From positions 56,854 to 120,853 of the forward strand of contig JANXVG010000072.1 in the NCBI GenBank assembly GCA_025351795.1: a DNA stretch of 64,000 bases, written 5' to 3'. Below are positions 24,638-33,533 of this stretch, piece by piece. Numbering within the stretch: position 1 is the first letter of the stretch; every line of letters starts with the position of its first letter. The translations under genes and the position numbers were made by a program. The notes below the pieces were generated by a model, which saw nothing but the letters and a program-made list of their open reading frames with translations, had not been told where the DNA came from and ran no database searches. The stretch is from Salinibacterium sp. GTDB taxonomy: Bacteria; Actinomycetota; Actinomycetes; Actinomycetales; Microbacteriaceae.

Positions 24638-25939
24638 GTGAAGATCTCTGTCATCGGGTGTGGGTATCTCGGAGCCGTCCATGCCGCATGCATGGCCGAA
24701 CTCGGTCACAACGTTGTCGGAGTGGATATCGATGCCGAGAAGATCGCCCGGCTCGCGGCCGGCAACCCGCCGTTTTTCGAGCCCGGCCTCCCGGAGTTGC
24801 TGACGTCGGCCATGAGCACTGGCCGTTTAGCGTTCAGTTCAGACATCGCAGCGGTGAGCGGATCGCGAGTGCACTTTCTCGCAGTCGGCACGCCCCAGCA
24901 GCGTGGCAGCAACGCCGCCGACCTAACCTACGTAGACGCGGCGGTCGCCGCTCTGCTACCGCACCTCGCCCCGGGCGACCTCGTGGTCGGCAAGTCCACG
25001 GTGCCGGTGGGCACCGCCACGCGGCTCGCCGTCTCCATCGCAGCGACGGGGGCGCGCTTGGCCTGGAACCCCGAGTTCTTGCGTGAGGGATTCGCCGTGA
25101 AAGACACCGTGTCGCCTGACCGGCTGGTCTATGGCGTCGAGACGGGGGATGCAGCATCCGTCGCCCTGCTCGATGAGGTCTACGCAGCGGCGCTCGCCGC
25201 TGGCACCCCGAAAGTGGTCACCGACTTCGCCACAGCCGAACTCGTGAAGGTCGCTGCCAACGCGTTTTTGGCGACCAAGATTTCCTTCATCAACGCCATG
25301 GCGGAGGTCGCAGAAGTGACCGGCGCAGATGTCACGCAGCTCGCGGACGCCATTGGCTATGACACCCGCATCGGTCGCCGGTTTCTCAACGCCGGCCTGG
25401 GATTCGGGGGCGGGTGCCTACCGAAAGACATCCGTGCGTTCATGGCGCGCGCGGAGGAGTTGGGGGCAGGAGACGCGCTGAACTTTTTGGTGGAGGTGGA
25501 CGCGATCAACCAGCGACGCCGTGAACGCATGGTCGACCTCACGCTCGAAGTCTGCAACGGAGACGTGCGCGGTAAGCGCATCGCCGTGCTCGGTCTGGCT
25601 TTCAAGCCGGACTCAGACGATGTGCGCGACTCGCCAGCCCTGGATGTCGCAGCGCGACTGGCAGAACTGGGCGCGAATGTCGTGGCTACCGATCCAGAGG
25701 CGATCGAGACGTCGAGGCGCATTCGCCCACAACTTGACTATGTCGCAACTGCGGAGGAAGCCGCGAACGGGGCAGGCGCTGTGCTTGTTCTCACCGAATG
25801 GGCACAGTTTCGAGCGCTCGACCCAGAAGCGTTTGGGTTATTGGTGGCCGAGCGGACGATCCTCGACGGTCGTAACTGCCTGGACCCTGCGCAGTGGCGC
25901 AGCGCTGGCTGGACTTACCGAGCTCTCGGCCGGCCGTAG
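24638..25939 (+). CDS. ugd: UDP-glucose 6-dehydrogenase
   Basis: 433-aa NAD-dependent enzyme oxidising UDP-glucose to UDP-glucuronate for surface polysaccharide. The N-terminal Rossmann motif is GCGYLGAVHA (7-16). Next come the EFLREG motif (about 146-151) and catalytic cysteine C260 in GFGGGCLPKD; the C-terminal domain has FKPDSDDVRDSP (about 323-334). The GTG start is consistent with leaderless expression. The last 102 bp overlap, on the opposite strand, the end of the gtrA-like gene. It may supply the polysaccharide locus that begins at 28 kb. Confidence 0.93.
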   Translation: MKISVIGCGYLGAVHAACMAELGHNVVGVDIDAEKIARLAAGNPPFFEPGLPELLTSAMSTGRLAFSSDIAAVSGSRVHFLAVGTPQQRGSNAADLTYVDAAVAALLPHLAPGDLVVGKSTVPVGTATRLAVSIAATGARLAWNPEFLREGFAVKDTVSPDRLVYGVETGDAASVALLDEVYAAALAAGTPKVVTDFATAELVKVAANAFLATKISFINAMAEVAEVTGADVTQLADAIGYDTRIGRRFLNAGLGFGGGCLPKDIRAFMARAEELGAGDALNFLVEVDAINQRRRERMVDLTLEVCNGDVRGKRIAVLGLAFKPDSDDVRDSPALDVAARLAELGANVVATDPEAIETSRRIRPQLDYVATAEEAANGAGAVLVLTEWAQFRALDPEAFGLLVAERTILDGRNCLDPAQWRSAGWTYRALGRP

Positions 25940-26374
25940 TTCGACGCCGTTTCTGCGCGGGTGGAATACCCACTGACGGTAGAACGCGAACCGGAAGGCG
26001 GTGCCAAGCACGAGCCCGACTCCATTGCTCGAGATGTTGTCTGCGAGCAATGACGTGTAGCCAAGCAGGTAGTGCGAAACCCAGAGGCAGCCGAGCGCGA
26101 TGGCCATTCCGCCCACACTCACCAGAATGAACTCGACGGCTTCACGCATCACTTGCGATCGCCGTTCAGCACGGAACGTCCAGTGCCGGTTACCGAGCCA
26201 GTTGGCCAGGATCGCGAGCGACGTGGAGATAATTTTCGCAATAACCGGGCCCTCGTGAACGTTCTCCGGAGCGAGGATCGTCGCACGCAACAGGTTGAAC
26301 ACACCGATGTCGACAACGAGTCCGATCAGACCCACGACCCCGAAGCGGGCGAGCTGTCCGAGCAGGGCGCGCAT
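25838..26374 (-). CDS. GtrA-family membrane protein
   Basis: 178-aa protein with four transmembrane helices (about 8-30, 45-65, 80-102, 112-135) and the GtrA/DPMS signature GVVGLIGLVVDIGVFNLLR, NWLGNRHWTF and FRFAFYRQWVF. GtrA proteins are thought to flip or handle polyprenyl-phosphate sugars. ATG 26374 has a GGGGGAA ribosome site. The last ~34 residues are encoded antisense to the conserved end of ugd, so the tail is probably not constrained. It diverges from purK across 108 bp. Confidence 0.85.
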   Translation of the reverse strand: MRALLGQLARFGVVGLIGLVVDIGVFNLLRATILAPENVHEGPVIAKIISTSLAILANWLGNRHWTFRAERRSQVMREAVEFILVSVGGMAIALGCLWVSHYLLGYTSLLADNISSNGVGLVLGTAFRFAFYRQWVFHPRRNGVELRPAESSVSPASAAPLRRVQAVTTVEDRPLGHQ

Positions 26375-26482
26375 AATTCCCCCGTCAATAAGCGAGAATG
26401 TAATAGTCAAAATAGTGAGTCTAACCGCTCGACGGTCATCAATCCTGATCGTCAGCCGAGCGCCAATCGTGCAGGAGGTGGA

Positions 26483-27601
26483 ATGTCCCCGATCGTCGGC
26501 GTGATCGGTGGCGGCCAGCTCGCCCGCATGATGATTCCGCCAGCCCTTGCCTTGGGCGTTGAGATCCGTATTTTTGCGGAGGGCGAGGGCGAATCGGCCA
26601 CGGTCGCCGTCACCCAGGTGGGTGACTATCACAACAGCGCAGAAGTACTGCGATTCGCGAAAGACGTCGATGTCATCACCTTCGATCACGAGCATGTGCC
26701 CCAACCGGTTCTGCGCGAACTCGTGGCGGCTGGCGTGCGCGTACACCCCACGCCAGATGCTCTTCTCTTCGCGCAAGACAAGCTCCTCATGCGTGCCCGT
26801 CTCACCGAACTGGGGTTGCCGGTTCCCGACTGGGCGGAGCTGTCGGATGCCACCGATCTCGTGTCATTCCTCGACGCCCACGGTGGTCGTGCCGTGGTCA
26901 AGACGCCGCGCGGCGGATATGACGGTAAGGGGGTGCGCATGGTGGATGCCGCAGACCAGGTCGACGACTGGTTCGCCGCCGGAGGAACGCTTCTCGCCGA
27001 GGAGCTCGTTGAGTTTCGCCGCGAGCTTGCGCAGGTGATTGCGCGTCGTCCCAGCGGTCAGGTTGAGGTGTGGCCGGTGGTTGAGACCGTGCAGCGCGGC
27101 GGCGTGTGCGCAGAAGTCATTGCACCTGCGCCACATTCACGTGGGCGGGTGGCGTCCGTCGCCGCGAAAATTGCGATCGCGATCGCCGAACGCCTCGATG
27201 TAACGGGCGTGTTGGCCGTTGAGTTGTTCGAGACAACCGACGAGCGATTACTCGTCAACGAGCTTGCGATGCGGCCGCACAACACCGGGCACTGGTCGAT
27301 CGACGGCGCAACAACGAGTCAGTTTGAGCAGCACCTGCGTGCCGTGCTGGATCTGCCACTCGGTGCGACGAGCACGCTCGCCGAGTGGAGCGTCATGGTA
27401 AATGTGCTCGGCGGCCCCGCCTCTGGGTCGATGCCAGACCGGTATTCGGCCGCCCTCGCCGACCAACCGACCGCCAAGTTTCACAGCTACGGTAAGCAAT
27501 CTCGCCCCGGTCGCAAGGTGGGGCACGTTACGGCGATCGGTGACGAGCTCGATGATGTGGTCTTTCGGGCGCGTGCCGCAGCGGCATTCTTTGAGAAATG
27601 A
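26483..27601 (+). CDS. purK: 5-(carboxyamino)imidazole ribonucleotide synthase
   Basis: 372-aa ATP-grasp enzyme converting AIR, ATP and bicarbonate to N5-CAIR in purine synthesis. Signatures: GGGQLARMM (9-17), TFDHEHV (about 71-77), KTPRGGYDGKG (about 145-155) and NELAMRPHNTGHW (about 256-268). The AGGAGGTGGA ribosome site places the ATG at 26483; the long upstream open frame is antisense to gtrA. PurE follows after 16 bp. Confidence 0.95.
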   Translation: MSPIVGVIGGGQLARMMIPPALALGVEIRIFAEGEGESATVAVTQVGDYHNSAEVLRFAKDVDVITFDHEHVPQPVLRELVAAGVRVHPTPDALLFAQDKLLMRARLTELGLPVPDWAELSDATDLVSFLDAHGGRAVVKTPRGGYDGKGVRMVDAADQVDDWFAAGGTLLAEELVEFRRELAQVIARRPSGQVEVWPVVETVQRGGVCAEVIAPAPHSRGRVASVAAKIAIAIAERLDVTGVLAVELFETTDERLLVNELAMRPHNTGHWSIDGATTSQFEQHLRAVLDLPLGATSTLAEWSVMVNVLGGPASGSMPDRYSAALADQPTAKFHSYGKQSRPGRKVGHVTAIGDELDDVVFRARAAAAFFEK

Positions 27602-27605
27602 CACC

Positions 27606-27617
27606 TAGCATGGTGGC
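27606..27617 (+). promoter_or_regulatory. -10-like element before purE, possible internal leaderless promoter
   Basis: TAGCAT (27606-27611) lies 6 nt upstream of the purE GTG at 27618, just after the purK stop. It may drive purE independently of purK. Confidence 0.4.
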
Positions 27618-28112
27618 GTGCCAGAACCTCGCGTAGCCGTCGTCATGGGTTCAGACTCTGACTGGACCGTCATGGTCGATGCCGCGACGGCGCTCACCGA
27701 ATTCGGCATCGCACATGAGGTCGAGGTCGTCTCAGCGCATCGCACACCCGATCGCATGATCGCGTTCGGTCGCGAGGCGGCCGGCCGTGGCATCCGGGTG
27801 ATCATTGCGGGTGCGGGCGGCGCGGCACACCTGCCAGGCATGCTCGCCGCGGTGACGACCCTGCCGGTGATCGGAGTTCCCGTGCCCCTGGCCACGCTCG
27901 ACGGGCTCGATTCACTGCTGTCTATCGTTCAAATGCCAGCGGGCATCCCGGTCGCGACCGTGTCGATTGGTGGCGCGCGCAACGCCGGTATTCTCGCGGT
28001 GCGCATTCTGGCATCGGGGGATGCGGTGCTGACCGCGAAACTTGAGGCCTTCGCCGCACACCTCCAGAGCATCGTCGCCGAGAAGAGTGCGGCGCTCAAA
28101 GCGACCCTGTGA
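27618..28112 (+). CDS. purE: N5-carboxyaminoimidazole ribonucleotide mutase
   Basis: 164-aa class I PurE mutase, N5-CAIR to CAIR. MGSDSDW (10-16), SAHRTPDRM (about 40-48), [13 protein letters not shown] (about 63-75) and [19 protein letters not shown] are intact. It acts right after PurK in the pathway. The stop overlaps the LCP-family GTG by 4 bp, linking purine genes to the start of the surface polysaccharide locus in one transcript. Confidence 0.95.
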   Translation: MPEPRVAVVMGSDSDWTVMVDAATALTEFGIAHEVEVVSAHRTPDRMIAFGREAAGRGIRVIIAGAGGAAHLPGMLAAVTTLPVIGVPVPLATLDGLDSLLSIVQMPAGIPVATVSIGGARNAGILAVRILASGDAVLTAKLEAFAAHLQSIVAEKSAALKATL

Positions 28113-29473
28113 GCACTCAGACTCCCGTTCGGTTTCCGGACACCTCGTCATCGGCGACCATGACTAAACGCGCCTGGTGGCTGGTCGGGGTAAACATTCT
28201 CATTCCCGGGTCGGCGCAGATTCTGGCCGGCAATAGACGACTAGGCCGGTTCGGTGCCGGGGCCACCTTCATCCTGTGGGCGATCATCGCCATCGCCGTA
28301 GTCGTCTACTTTCTGTCGCGTGCAACGCTCATCTCCCTCGTCACCCATCCGATCAGCCTGTGGGCTCTGCAAGCTGGCCTGGCGTTCTACGCGGCCCTGT
28401 GGATAATTTTAACCGTCGATACACTGCGCCTTGTGCGCCTCGTGAAGACCGCGCCGGGTGCACGGCCGCTCATCGTTGGGCTCACGGTGATCGTGCTCGT
28501 GATCGGTGCCGGTGGGGCCGCGTGGGGTGCATACGCGGCAGGGATCACCCGATCGACCCTCGGTACGGTATTTGCCGGCGGAGACCTCACACCGCCCGTG
28601 AACGGGCGTTACAACATTCTTCTGCTCGGTGGGGATGCCGGCCCCGATCGTGATGGACTACGCCCAGACAGTATTTCGGTGGTGAGCATCGAAGCCAATA
28701 CTGGCAAGGCGACCATCATCGGTGTACCGCGAAATCTTGAGAACGCGCCCTTTCTGGTCGGGTCACCAATGGCGACCCTCTACCCCAACGGATACGGCGC
28801 ACACGGCTGCAACGTGGATGTCTGCCTGCTCAACTCGATTTACACCGAGGTGCAACTGAATTCGCCAGAGCTGTACCCGAACGCCGTGAAACACGCCAGT
28901 CAGCCCGGCATAGAAGCGACGCGAGATGCCGTCCAGGGCGTGCTCGGCATCACGCTGCAGTATTACGTGCTCATCGACATGCAGGGCTTCAGTGACCTCG
29001 TCGACGCTCTCGGTGGCGTCACGATTGAGTCAACGGAACGGCTCCCGCTCAACGGTGACCTCACCGCAGCTGGCCAGCCGATTAACGTCACCGACTGGAT
29101 CGAGCCGGGTGTGCAGCATATGAATGGATTCACCGCCTTGTGGTACGCACGAGTTCGTCACGGCTCGAGCGATTACGATCGCATGGCGCGCCAACGCCAG
29201 GTGCAGCAGGCGATCGTGCAGCAGTTCGACCCTGCGAACGTGCTGACCAAGTTTCAGGCCGTGGCACAAGCCGGTTCCCAGGTGGTGAAGACCGATATTC
29301 CGCAGGGCATGCTCGGCTATTTCGTTGAACTCGCGACCAAGACACGTGCCCAGCCGGTCTCGCAACTAGAGCTCGTGCCTCCGCTCGTCGACGTGGTCAA
29401 TCCGAGCTTCGATGACATCCATCAACTCGTCGGTAAGGCGCTGGCAATCTCCACGCCGAGTCCTGCGCCGTAA
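28109..29473 (+). CDS. LytR-CpsA-Psr (LCP) family glycopolymer transferase
   Basis: 454-aa membrane protein. Four hydrophobic segments fill the first ~145 residues (more than the single anchor of typical LCP proteins), followed by the extracellular LCP domain: [20 protein letters not shown] (about 168-187), GVPRNL (about 204), [20 protein letters not shown] (about 336-355) and [10 protein letters not shown]. The conserved Asp/Arg residues that bind polyprenyl-pyrophosphate are present. LCP proteins attach undecaprenyl-linked polymers to peptidoglycan or similar wall polymers, so it may anchor the product of the locus that follows. GTG start overlapping purE by 4 bp. Confidence 0.9.
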   Translation: MSTQTPVRFPDTSSSATMTKRAWWLVGVNILIPGSAQILAGNRRLGRFGAGATFILWAIIAIAVVVYFLSRATLISLVTHPISLWALQAGLAFYAALWIILTVDTLRLVRLVKTAPGARPLIVGLTVIVLVIGAGGAAWGAYAAGITRSTLGTVFAGGDLTPPVNGRYNILLLGGDAGPDRDGLRPDSISVVSIEANTGKATIIGVPRNLENAPFLVGSPMATLYPNGYGAHGCNVDVCLLNSIYTEVQLNSPELYPNAVKHASQPGIEATRDAVQGVLGITLQYYVLIDMQGFSDLVDALGGVTIESTERLPLNGDLTAAGQPINVTDWIEPGVQHMNGFTALWYARVRHGSSDYDRMARQRQVQQAIVQQFDPANVLTKFQAVAQAGSQVVKTDIPQGMLGYFVELATKTRAQPVSQLELVPPLVDVVNPSFDDIHQLVGKALAISTPSPAP

Positions 29474-29485
29474 CCAGCGCGCCGG

Positions 29486-30616
29486 CTACAGGTCGGCGTG
29501 AAGTTGCCAGACCTTCTCGGCCGAGCCGCGCCAGCTGAAGGCGTGTGAGCGATCGAGTCCGGAATAGCGAAGGCGCTCCGTGAGCGCGGGGTCGGTGATC
29601 ACCGAGGAGATCGCCTGAGCGAGTCGCAACGGATAGCTCTCGAGGTCATCCCTTTCGACGACGATCCCCGAATCTGCTGCAACCTCGAGGAGAGCAGGGG
29701 CATCTGAGTGCACCACGGGCGTGCCGAATTGGAAAGCCTCAACGAGTGGCAACCCAAATCCCTCATCGAGGCTCGGCACCACGAGCAATGCCGCGCGCTC
29801 GAGGGCAACGGCAAGGTCGGCATCTGCAAGGTAGCCGAGCGACCGTACTCGCTCGGCGGGCAGCTGCGCCGCCTCAACGACCGCAGCGAGTGCTTCTGCG
29901 CTTCCTGCGCCGATGACGAGCAAGGGCAGCTCGGGGGCTTCGTCGAGAGCGAGCGCGCGAATTAGCTGCTCAATTGCACGGTGCGGCTCGAGACCGCCAA
30001 ACGCGAGCAGGTACCGCGGCGGCAGACCCAAACGTGTCGCGCGTTCTATGGCGTCGATGGGCAGTGTGATCTTGGGGCTCGCCGCCCCACCGATCACGCG
30101 GATGCGGTCGCCAAAGTCGACGAGGTCAGTGAGCTGGTCGGCGACCGAGTGGGTCGGAACCACGACCGCGTCAGCGTACTTCTGGGCGCGTTTCGTCATT
30201 GCCTTGTGCCAGGACAACGAGCGGGGGCTGAGCGAACCCGGAAACGTCCAGGGCAGGGCATTGTGAATGGTCACCGCGATCTGGTCGCCGTTGTTCAGGC
30301 GATCGTGGCGCCCGAGGGGGGCGAGGAGGCTCGGGGCGTGCACCATCCCACTCCCCGGAAGCTTGGTGAACCCGTGTTGCCATGCTGCAGACATCTCGCG
30401 ACGTGCAAGCGAGCTCTTGTGAAGTGCGGCCAGGCCGGGGAGACGATCGCTCACCGACGCGTACTCGGCCTCGGTCGATGCCGAGACAATACCTTCCACG
30501 AAGCAACCGCGCGGAGCCGACCGAATGAGTTCGCGAGTGAGTTCTTCTGAGTACCGGGCGATACCGGTCGGGTGCGGGGCGAGCATCTCGTCGATGATTA
30601 CGCGCAGCGTCGTCAT
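29486..30616 (-). CDS. Glycosyltransferase, GT4-type (GT-B fold)
   Basis: 376-aa retaining-type glycosyltransferase. The N-terminal domain begins VIIDEMLAPHPTGIARYSEELT, a glycine-rich acceptor loop. The C-terminal nucleotide-sugar domain shows YLLAFGGLEPHR (about 214) and the EX7E-type PSLDEGFGLPLVEAFQFGTPVV (about 299-320). ATG 30616 is preferred over the upstream in-frame ATG 30667 because a GAGAAG ribosome site precedes it and the family starts here. It converges with the LCP gene (12-bp gap). Donor sugar unknown; mannose or rhamnose are common for such enzymes. Confidence 0.85.
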   Translation of the reverse strand: MTTLRVIIDEMLAPHPTGIARYSEELTRELIRSAPRGCFVEGIVSASTEAEYASVSDRLPGLAALHKSSLARREMSAAWQHGFTKLPGSGMVHAPSLLAPLGRHDRLNNGDQIAVTIHNALPWTFPGSLSPRSLSWHKAMTKRAQKYADAVVVPTHSVADQLTDLVDFGDRIRVIGGAASPKITLPIDAIERATRLGLPPRYLLAFGGLEPHRAIEQLIRALALDEAPELPLLVIGAGSAEALAAVVEAAQLPAERVRSLGYLADADLAVALERAALLVVPSLDEGFGLPLVEAFQFGTPVVHSDAPALLEVAADSGIVVERDDLESYPLRLAQAISSVITDPALTERLRYSGLDRSHAFSWRGSAEKVWQLHADL

Positions 30617-30922
30617 TCGGCTTCTCGTGCTCCCGTCGTGAATGCTCGTCGCAGGGCATTCGTCCATGGGCGCATCGTCAGGAGCCCGGGTGTGCCGCGA
30701 GCGTCATGCCCGAGAACGAATTACTCGCACCTGACGCCGGTCGAACCAACTGCAAACTTTCGATCGGCTCGACCCTATCAGGATCGAGACCCGTGCCTTC
30801 GATCGCTGCGGGTGTGAGGTCCCCGAGGCTGCGTTGTTTTTGGGGCAAAACCAGTGGTAGCGCTAGCATGGCTGCGCTCACAGTATGGTGGGAAAACCCC
30901 CGCACACCGAGGTAAGAGGTTC
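30617..30922. other. 306-bp divergent intergenic region
   Basis: Gap between the divergently read GT4 and acetyltransferase genes. It must contain both promoters. A T-rich run with TTGTTT (30834-30839) and TAGCAT (30864-30869) could belong to the plus-strand promoter, with a leader ending in AAGAGG before ATG 30923. I see no convincing small gene or hairpin. Confidence 0.4.
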
Positions 30923-31606
30923 ATGGTGTCGTCTCATATCTCGCTCATTGCAGTCGCGTCCCCGTATGCGTGGGACGTCGTTGAGACGACTCGTCGACTC
31001 GCATACGATGTGCGGTGCATCGACAATTTCGGCACGGCGGATTCGCGGCTGCCTGGGCTAATCCGGTTGCATGACGTGACCCTTCGTCATGAGCGATTTG
31101 CACTCGGTCTCTCGTCGGCTGAGCACCGTGCAGCAGCAGCGGTCGCCTGCTTCAGCGCGGGATTTCTTCACCCGGTGGCCCTTATCGACCCGACAAGCAC
31201 CGTCGCTTCGACGAGTGAGGTTCGCCATGGGGCTTACCTCAACGCTGGTGTCGTTGTCGCCTCCAATGCGACGGTGGGATGCCACGCAAACATCAATCGT
31301 TCTGCATCCATTGGCCACGACAACGTGATTGGATTTGCCTCCTCGGTCGGTCCCGGCGCAGTTTTGGCCGGAGGGGTCACCGTTCGCCCTGTCGCGACCC
31401 TCGGCGCAGGGGCGATCATTCTTCCTGGCATAACCATTGGCCGCCGCGCGATCGTGGGCGCCGGAGCCGTCGTCACTCACGATGTCAGCGATTTCGAGGT
31501 CGTTGTCGGCAGTCCTGCGCGGGTCGTTCGAACCATCGAGCCAGCAGAGGCCGCGGATAACTGCCCTCACTGCGAGCACAGCTCTGCCTCGCCCTCGGGG
31601 GTGTGA
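30923..31606 (+). CDS. PglD/NeuD-like sugar O/N-acetyltransferase (left-handed beta-helix)
   Basis: 227-aa protein with a short Rossmann-like N-terminal part (about 1-80) and a hexapeptide-repeat beta-helix (about 85-210). The probable catalytic histidine lies in NRSASIGHDNVIG, matching the IGHD motif of PglD-type acetyltransferases that acetylate 4-amino-dideoxy nucleotide sugars. It is therefore a candidate to acetylate the product of the WecE-like aminotransferase at 52-53 kb (inference). ATG 30923 has an AAGAGG ribosome site. The tail CPHCEHSS is not a recognised domain. Confidence 0.8.
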   Translation: MVSSHISLIAVASPYAWDVVETTRRLAYDVRCIDNFGTADSRLPGLIRLHDVTLRHERFALGLSSAEHRAAAAVACFSAGFLHPVALIDPTSTVASTSEVRHGAYLNAGVVVASNATVGCHANINRSASIGHDNVIGFASSVGPGAVLAGGVTVRPVATLGAGAIILPGITIGRRAIVGAGAVVTHDVSDFEVVVGSPARVVRTIEPAEAADNCPHCEHSSASPSGV

Positions 31607-31646
31607 TGACACCAGTGGATTCTTACAGGCCTGCGCTGGGTCGATC

Positions 31647-32573
31647 GTGAATCCCCGAGCGTCGATCCTCATCCCGACGCACGACCGCGCGGATACGCTT
31701 CGGTTTGCCGTGGCGAGTGCACTGCGACAGTCGGTGAGTGATCTTGAGGTGATCATCATTGGCGATGGTGTGAGCCGGAGCGTGCGGGAACAAGCGTTGG
31801 CACTGACGTCGGCGGACCCTCGGGTGCGGTTCTTCGATCATGACAAGGGCCCGCGTCATGGCGAGCTCTACCGTCATGACGCAATTCTCGAGTCTGGCAG
31901 CGACGCAATCTTCTATCTGTGCGACGACGACTTGCTCATGCGTAGCCACGTGGCTGACCTCCTAGCGCTTCTTGAATCCCACAACTTTGTGCAAAGTCTG
32001 AACGGCTGGATAACTGCTTCTGGCGGTGTCGAGTTCTATCCCGCCGACCTCGCAAGCCCGGAGACAATTGCGTGGCATCTCCGCGATGATCTTCACTACA
32101 ACGGTGTCAGCATCACCGGAACGGCCCACTCCCGGAGCTTCTATCTGCAACTGGATGACCCGTGGACGACGACCCCAGACGACTTTTGGCCGGATCACTA
32201 CCAAGCTCGAAAGTTTTTTCGGCATCCGCAGTTCGCGGGAGCGACATCTTCGCGAATGACCGCTCTTCAGTTTCCGACCGCCGAAGACGGGCGTGCGTAC
32301 TGGAGCGATGAGCGACGCGTCGAGGAGCTTCGACGATGGGCTGGCGTGGCTGAATCCGACGAGGGTCAGGCCGTCATCAACGCACTGGTCGATGCCGCGA
32401 TGCCGCCGCGAATGGAGCGGGATAGTCGCCTAATTGTTACCTTGCACGACGACGTAACTCGCCTGCTCGCACACGTCGACGAACTGCGCGACGCACTGAA
32501 CGCCATCGAGTCTTCACGCTCGTGGATGCTGACTCGCCCGCTTCGCGCGTTCAGGAGGGCGTTGTCGCGCTAG
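31647..32573 (+). CDS. Glycosyltransferase family 2 protein
   Basis: 308-aa GT-A enzyme. It opens with ASILIPTHDRADTLRFAVAS, has a DGVS turn after strand 2 and a metal-binding YLCDDDLL (about 96-103). The rest is less conserved, ending in a helical stretch and SRSWMLTRPLRAFRRAL, a C-terminal motif common in polysaccharide glycosyltransferases. GTG 31647 is chosen because the fold begins immediately after it; the frame is open upstream but reads antisense-type sequence within the acetyltransferase gene. Donor unknown. Confidence 0.8.
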   Translation: MNPRASILIPTHDRADTLRFAVASALRQSVSDLEVIIIGDGVSRSVREQALALTSADPRVRFFDHDKGPRHGELYRHDAILESGSDAIFYLCDDDLLMRSHVADLLALLESHNFVQSLNGWITASGGVEFYPADLASPETIAWHLRDDLHYNGVSITGTAHSRSFYLQLDDPWTTTPDDFWPDHYQARKFFRHPQFAGATSSRMTALQFPTAEDGRAYWSDERRVEELRRWAGVAESDEGQAVINALVDAAMPPRMERDSRLIVTLHDDVTRLLAHVDELRDALNAIESSRSWMLTRPLRAFRRALSR

Positions 32574-32594
32574 TGCTGCGCATGCGGGGGCACT

Positions 32595-33533
32595 CTACGA
32601 ATCGAGAGTTTCCAGCACCTCTCGAAATTGTTGATACGAACGGATGTAGTCGTCGGCGTCGTACGCCAGCGATGCGAAAACACCGAGCACGGCGTCGGGC
32701 GAGTAGTCGTATTGCTCTCCCCAGCTCATCGCGGGCACGAAGAGACCGATTTCTGGTGAGTCGAGAAGAAATCGGGCCCGATTGGTTCCGTCGTCGATCG
32801 TTGCCGTAACGGAACCGCGCAGGCATACGAGAACTTGCTCGCATTGCCGGTGCGCGTGTTCTCCCCTGATGTCTGGCGTCGGGACGTCGAAGACGACAAA
32901 GAATCGTCGCGGCACGAACGGCAGATCTCGGTCGAGCTCGACGGCAACGAGACTGCCGCGGGGGTCATCCCTTCTGGGGAGCTCAATAAGGCGTGCAGAT
33001 CGGTCGCCGTTCGGCATCTCGATACTCCCTCGTTCCAGCCGAACATTCGGAATTCGCCGATCGGTGTCATCGACGTACCCTGCGATTCGGGCTGGGTTGC
33101 CGGTCACAATTGCATACGCTGGTACGTCATTGGTCACAACGGCTCCGGCTCCGATCATCGCTCTCGTTGAGATTCGAACACCGGGCAGTATGGTTGCGTT
33201 CCCGCCGATCGAGGCACCCGCCTCGACGATCGTTCGAGGATATTCGGCGAGGTATTGTTTGCTTCGAGGAAATCGATCGTTGGTAAACGTGACATTTGGG
33301 CCGATAAACACGTCATCACCGAGTTCGACACCGTCCCAGAGTTGCACCCCGGATTTGACGGTAACCCGGTCACCGAGCACGACATCGTTTTCGATGAAAA
33401 CATGGTCACAGATATTGCAGTCGCGGCCAATTACCGCGCCGGCGAGGACGTGTGCAAACGCGCGCACATCCGTTCCGGCTCCGACATTCACCGATTCACA
33501 TATTCCGCTGGCGTGCACACGAACGTCGGTCAT
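32595..33533 (-). CDS. Fused N-acyltransferase / dTDP-4-oxo-6-deoxyhexose 3,4-ketoisomerase (FdtD-like)
   Basis: 312-aa two-domain protein. Residues 1-155 form a hexapeptide beta-helix acyltransferase (VFIENDVVLGDRVTVKSG, NATILPGVRIS, GAGAVVTNDVPAYAIVTGNPAR). Residues about 178-312 form a cupin of the FdtA/QdtA (WxcM C-terminal) family with the active-site pair H226/H228 in IRGEHAHRQCEQVLVCLRGS. This arrangement is known for FdtD of Shewanella. The cupin would isomerise RmlB's dTDP-4-keto-6-deoxyglucose to the 3-keto sugar, the adjacent aminotransferase would add the amine, and the first domain would acetylate it, giving dTDP-Fuc3NAc or Qui3NAc. The ATG overlaps the aminotransferase stop by 1 bp. 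Confidence 0.9.
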   Translation of the reverse strand: MTDVRVHASGICESVNVGAGTDVRAFAHVLAGAVIGRDCNICDHVFIENDVVLGDRVTVKSGVQLWDGVELGDDVFIGPNVTFTNDRFPRSKQYLAEYPRTIVEAGASIGGNATILPGVRISTRAMIGAGAVVTNDVPAYAIVTGNPARIAGYVDDTDRRIPNVRLERGSIEMPNGDRSARLIELPRRDDPRGSLVAVELDRDLPFVPRRFFVVFDVPTPDIRGEHAHRQCEQVLVCLRGSVTATIDDGTNRARFLLDSPEIGLFVPAMSWGEQYDYSPDAVLGVFASLAYDADDYIRSYQQFREVLETLDS

